The notes beneath the pieces are model-generated. The model worked only from the letters and a program-made list of their open reading frames with translations, was not told where the DNA came from and made no database searches. Shown here piece after piece: positions 14,042 through 16,767 of a stretch of DNA of 16,767 nucleotides; positions within the stretch are counted from its first letter, which is position 1; every line of letters starts with the position of its first letter. The translations under genes were made by a program, and so were the position numbers. The stretch comes from Mariaggregatimicrobium sp964498785 (GTDB lineage: Bacteria; Zhuqueibacterota; Zhuqueibacteria; Thermofontimicrobiales; Thiofontviventaceae): the NCBI GenBank assembly GCA_964498785.1, contig CAZCJL010000139.1, positions 1-16,767 of the forward strand. The letters are read 5' to 3'.

Positions 14042-14629
14042 ATGTTAATTATTCTGATCACCGGGCTGCCCGCAAGTGGAAAAACAACGCTGGGACAAAA
14101 AATCGCTCAAAAATTTTCATTGCCTTTTTTAAGCAAAGATGAAATCAAAGAACAGTTATTCAATACGGTGGGGTCAGGTGACCGGGAGTGGTCACGTAAA
14201 TTAAGCGAGGCGAGCAATGATGTGCTGATGATTTTACTTGCGGCAATGATCCGGGCAAAAAAATCATGCATTGTGGAAAGTAATTTACCGTCGGAAAAGT
14301 ATGAAGCTAAATTCAATCATCTAAAAAAGTGCGCTTCATTTCAATTATTACAGATTGTGTGTGAGGCGGATCGCTCTGTATTGCAAAAGCGTCTCGAAGA
14401 TCGGGCCGGTACTGGCAGCCGCCATCCGGGACATCTGGATGAAATCTTGTTGAGGGAATTTACGAAGAAACCAATGGCCAGTTATCATCGGGTAATGAAA
14501 ATAATCGGTCGCACGATGATAGTGAATACAACCCGTTTTGAAGATATTGATTATCACAACATTTTTATGGAAATTGAAAACATTCTGCAATCCGAAACTG
14601 ATAACGAAATTCAACGAAAGAGAGGATGA
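14042..14629 (+). CDS. P-loop kinase of the AAA_33/zeta-like type, substrate unknown
   Basis: From ATG 14042 the protein has 195 residues and opens directly with a beta strand and Walker A: MLIILITGLPASGKTT (P-loop G8-T15). Other family features are SKDEIKEQLF (the S-x-D substrate/Mg site), VESNLPS, and the lid EADRSVLQKRLEDRAG followed by RHPGH. The family includes zeta toxin-, gluconate kinase- and chloramphenicol phosphotransferase-like kinases, which phosphorylate small molecules. The substrate cannot be read from the sequence. Alternative starts TTG 14006 and ATG 14012 coincide with the -35 box or lie before the predicted transcript start and lack a ribosome binding site. Its stop codon is 2 bases before galT, so the two are co-transcribed. 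This suggests a link to sugar metabolism, but GalK belongs to the GHMP fold, so this is not a classical galactokinase. No antitoxin gene accompanies it. Confidence 0.75.
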   Translation: MLIILITGLPASGKTTLGQKIAQKFSLPFLSKDEIKEQLFNTVGSGDREWSRKLSEASNDVLMILLAAMIRAKKSCIVESNLPSEKYEAKFNHLKKCASFQLLQIVCEADRSVLQKRLEDRAGTGSRHPGHLDEILLREFTKKPMASYHRVMKIIGRTMIVNTTRFEDIDYHNIFMEIENILQSETDNEIQRKRG

Positions 14630-14631
14630 AC

Positions 14632-15672
14632 ATGACATCGGATTTACTGAAAGATGCGCCGCATCGTCGCTATAATGCACTGACCGGCGAATGGATTCTG
14701 GTATCGCCGCATCGGACGAAACGTCCGTGGCAGGGAGCGCAAGAGAAACCAGCTCAGGATAATCGACCATCATATAGTCCGAGTTGTTATCTCTGTCCCG
14801 GAAATCAACGGGCAGGCGGCGAGCGCAACCCGGTCTATGAAAATACGTTTGTCTTTACCAATGATTTTGCGGCGCTGCTGCCGGATACCGAATTGTCGGT
14901 AGCAGAAGATGACCCGCTATTCAAAAACAAAGGCATTCAGGGAACATGTCGCGTGATATGCTTTTCCCCGCGTCACGATTTAACATTGCCGGAAATGCCG
15001 GTCCGGGATATTCGCCGGGTCGTTGATCTGTGGGCAGAGCAGTTTGCAGAGCTGGGCAGTCAATATAAATGGGTCCAGGTATTTGAAAATAAGGGGGCGA
15101 TCATGGGGTGCTCCAATCCGCATCCTCACGGACAGATTTGGGCTGGCTCTTCATTGCCCAATGAAGCGGACACAGAAGATCGGCAGCAGCAAAATTATTT
15201 TGAAGAGCAAAAATCTGTTCTGCTGCGGGATTACCTGACCCGCGAATTAGAATATAACGAGAGAATCGTTGCTGAAAATGAGCACTGGGTCGTGCTGGTT
15301 CCGTTCTGGGCGTTCTGGCCCTTTGAAACGCTGTTGCTGCCGCGGCGACATATCCGGCGGCTGCCGGAATTAACAACCGACGAGCGTGATTCTCTGGCTG
15401 ATATTCTGAAACGTTTTCTGACGAAATATGATAACCTGTTTTCAGTGTCATTCCCTTACACAATGGGCTGGCACAACGCTCCGACGGATGATGGCGATTA
15501 TTATCACTGGCAGTTGCACGCGCATTTTTACCCGCCGCTGTTGCGCTCTGCTACTGTGAAAAAATTTATGGTCGGCTACGAATTGCTCGCCGAAGCACAG
15601 CGGGATATTACCGCAGAACAGGCAGCGCAGCGTTTGCGGGATGTAAGCGAAACTCATTACAAAACTATTTAA
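14632..15672 (+). CDS. galT: Galactose-1-phosphate uridylyltransferase
   Basis: This enzyme moves UMP between UDP-glucose and galactose-1-phosphate in the Leloir pathway, in the cytoplasm. With the start at ATG 14632 (346 residues; GAGAGG ends 6 bases upstream) the key residues fall at the E. coli GalT positions. These are zinc ligands Cys52 and Cys55 (CYLC), His115 (SPRHDL) and His164, with the uridylylated nucleophile His166 in HPHGQIW. The opening APHRRYNALTGEWILVSPHR and the C-terminal HWQLHAHFYPPLLRSATVKK are also strongly GalT-like, so the protein is full length. The alternative ATG 14626 directly abuts the Shine-Dalgarno sequence and is less likely. Neighbours are an unassigned kinase 2 bases upstream and an EamA transporter 14 bases downstream. 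No galK or galE is in the window. Confidence 0.96.
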   Translation: MTSDLLKDAPHRRYNALTGEWILVSPHRTKRPWQGAQEKPAQDNRPSYSPSCYLCPGNQRAGGERNPVYENTFVFTNDFAALLPDTELSVAEDDPLFKNKGIQGTCRVICFSPRHDLTLPEMPVRDIRRVVDLWAEQFAELGSQYKWVQVFENKGAIMGCSNPHPHGQIWAGSSLPNEADTEDRQQQNYFEEQKSVLLRDYLTRELEYNERIVAENEHWVVLVPFWAFWPFETLLLPRRHIRRLPELTTDERDSLADILKRFLTKYDNLFSVSFPYTMGWHNAPTDDGDYYHWQLHAHFYPPLLRSATVKKFMVGYELLAEAQRDITAEQAAQRLRDVSETHYKTI

Positions 15673-15676
15673 AAAT

Positions 15677-15680
15677 GGAG
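15677..15680 (+). promoter_or_regulatory. Ribosome binding site that favours GTG 15687 for the EamA gene
   Basis: GGAG lies 6 bases before GTG 15687. ATG 15675 overlaps this site and has only A-rich sequence before it. Confidence 0.55.
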
Positions 15681-15686
15681 TGTGGC

Positions 15687-16568
15687 GTGAAAAACTTTTT
15701 CCTGTTTATTGTTCCATCGTTCATCTGGGGATCCACATGGCTGGTGATCACCTTCCAACTGGGGAGTGTTGATCCCCTCGTTTCGGTGGTCTATCGTTTT
15801 TTAGCAGCCGCCCTGATTTTAATACTGTTTCTTTTAATCAGACGAAAGAGCATGAAATTTGATCGTAAAGCACACCTGTTGATGGCAATGCAGGGATTCT
15901 TTTTGTTTGGCATCAATTATTGGCTCGTTTATCTCGCTGAATTGTATATGACCAGCGGGGTTGTTGCCATATTATTTGCCACGCTTGTTTTTATGAATAT
16001 TTTTAACAGCAGCTTCTTTTTAAAAACGCCTGTCCGCATTCATGTCCTTTTGGCCAGTATTGTCGGGATTATCGGTGTCAGCCTGATTTTCAGGCAGGAA
16101 ATACTGGTCATTGATGTCTCGAAACAAACGATGTTGGCATTCATTTTTTCAATCGCCGGCGCCTATTCCGCCTCACTGGGGAACATTATTTCAGCCCGCA
16201 ATCAAAAGATGAAGTTACCGGTGCTGCAAACAAACGCCTTCGGCATGTTGTATGGCGCACTGTTTATGGCCATTATCACGCTGATCGCAGGCAAGCAATT
16301 CACGTTCGATGTCTCTTTCACGTATATCTGGTCATTGCTCTACCTTTCCGTCTTGGGATCAATCATCGCGTTTGGCAGTTATCTTACTCTGCTGGGGAAA
16401 ATCGGCGCAGACAGAGCCGCGTATGTCACGCTGGTCGTTCCGGTAATTGCTTTGGTATTTTCAACATTGTTTGAAGGATATCAATGGTCTGTCGTCGGGC
16501 TTGTAGGTGTTGTTCTTATTTTACTGGGAAATGTGATTGTACTGCGGAGGAAAACAAATGTGCATTAA
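15687..16568 (+). CDS. EamA/DMT-superfamily membrane transporter
   Basis: From GTG 15687 the protein has 293 residues and about ten hydrophobic segments arranged as two EamA repeats, the usual full length. The first repeat opens FFLFIVPSFIWGSTWLVITFQ with VYRFLAAALILILFLLIRR, and the first half ends with GIIGVSLIF. The second repeat runs from AFIFSIAGAYSASLGNIISA to GLVGVVLILLGNVIVLRRK. A short basic C-terminus follows (RRKTNVH). DMT transporters move amino acids, nucleotide sugars or other metabolites across the inner membrane; the substrate cannot be told from sequence. The gene begins 14 bases after galT and is likely the last of the kinase-galT-EamA operon. No clear terminator is visible in the AT-rich 199 bases that follow. 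Confidence 0.88.
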   Translation: MKNFFLFIVPSFIWGSTWLVITFQLGSVDPLVSVVYRFLAAALILILFLLIRRKSMKFDRKAHLLMAMQGFFLFGINYWLVYLAELYMTSGVVAILFATLVFMNIFNSSFFLKTPVRIHVLLASIVGIIGVSLIFRQEILVIDVSKQTMLAFIFSIAGAYSASLGNIISARNQKMKLPVLQTNAFGMLYGALFMAIITLIAGKQFTFDVSFTYIWSLLYLSVLGSIIAFGSYLTLLGKIGADRAAYVTLVVPVIALVFSTLFEGYQWSVVGLVGVVLILLGNVIVLRRKTNVH

Positions 16569-16767
16569 CTCTATCAATATATAGATTATTTTCATTTAAA
16601 AGCCTTCGCATGGGTCGTTCGTGGCAGCCTGTTCATTCGGAACACGACTTAATTTAAAAATCCAAATAATCGGGTAGTTGCTCATGTTCAACGAAAAATG
16701 CATTAAAAATAGTTGTATCTTCTCAATATTTTATGGTAGATATGGGCGATTGCCGCTATGTCGTATT
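16569..16767. other. AT-rich region at the window edge, nothing identified
   Basis: About 200 bases follow the EamA stop codon. I see no intrinsic terminator, tRNA or convincing coding start. A short frame beginning ATGGTAGATATGGGCGAT near 16733 runs off the edge and cannot be judged. Confidence 0.3.

Noticed and set aside
14042..14629. Zeta-type toxin of a toxin-antitoxin pair
   Set aside because: The fold class fits, but no small antitoxin gene lies upstream (a terminator does), and the gene is tightly coupled to galT.
14626..14631. galT start at ATG 14626, overlapping the kinase stop codon
   Set aside because: It directly abuts the Shine-Dalgarno sequence. Starting at 14632 gives proper spacing and places Cys52, Cys55, His115, His164 and His166 at the E. 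coli numbers.

Overview
The window is about 16.8 kb of a Gram-negative bacterial chromosome of moderate GC content. It carries type IX secretion (T9SS) hallmarks: a PorV/PorQ-type outer-membrane protein and a cargo enzyme ending in a NYPNPFNPTT-type sorting domain. This, together with the many short palindromic intergenic repeats, points to the FCB group, most likely Calditrichota, candidate phylum KSB1 or a relative. The assignment is inferred from gene content only. I see no rRNA, tRNA, CRISPR array, transposase or phage gene.

Layout. (1) 1-1178: a truncated palindromic repeat, a second inverted repeat, then a PorV/PorQ-like protein. (2) 1184-6391: a composite four-hairpin repeat, a GH66 (dextranase-type) enzyme with a T9SS tail, a MITE-like element, and a 901-residue secreted six-hairpin glycosidase with Fn3-like and CBM35/6-like domains. 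This looks like an extracytoplasmic alpha-glucan-degrading pair. (3) 6405-7980: an AAA ATPase/DUF4143 gene with its own promoter, bracketed by near-identical 24-bp direct repeats. (4) 11896-7979, minus strand: a MacA-like adaptor followed by two MacB/FtsX-type permeases, with no ABC ATPase gene. (5) 11897-13899: an intergenic region with inverted repeats, yhbY, and a CsgG-domain lipoprotein ending in a strong terminator. (6) 14006-16568: a probable operon of P-loop kinase, galT and an EamA/DMT transporter. Its promoter starts two bases after the terminator, and the predicted transcript start falls on the kinase start codon.

How the genes work together. The PorV-like protein may assist export of T9SS cargo such as the GH66 enzyme; the two glycosidases may act in sequence on one polysaccharide. 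The adaptor and permeases should form a MacAB-like efflux or lipoprotein-handling complex that borrows an ATPase from elsewhere. GalT is a Leloir-pathway enzyme with all metal and nucleophile residues at the E. coli positions; what the co-transcribed kinase and transporter do with it is unknown.

Several starts were moved inward from the longest reading frame on ribosome-binding-site or promoter evidence: GH66 to GTG 1352, AAA to ATG 6609, lipoprotein to ATG 12610, kinase to ATG 14042, galT to ATG 14632, EamA to GTG 15687. I found no clearly new biological system. The best leads are the kinase-galT-EamA operon with its leaderless-type promoter, the ATPase-less permease pair, the GH66/six-hairpin pair, and the repeat families.
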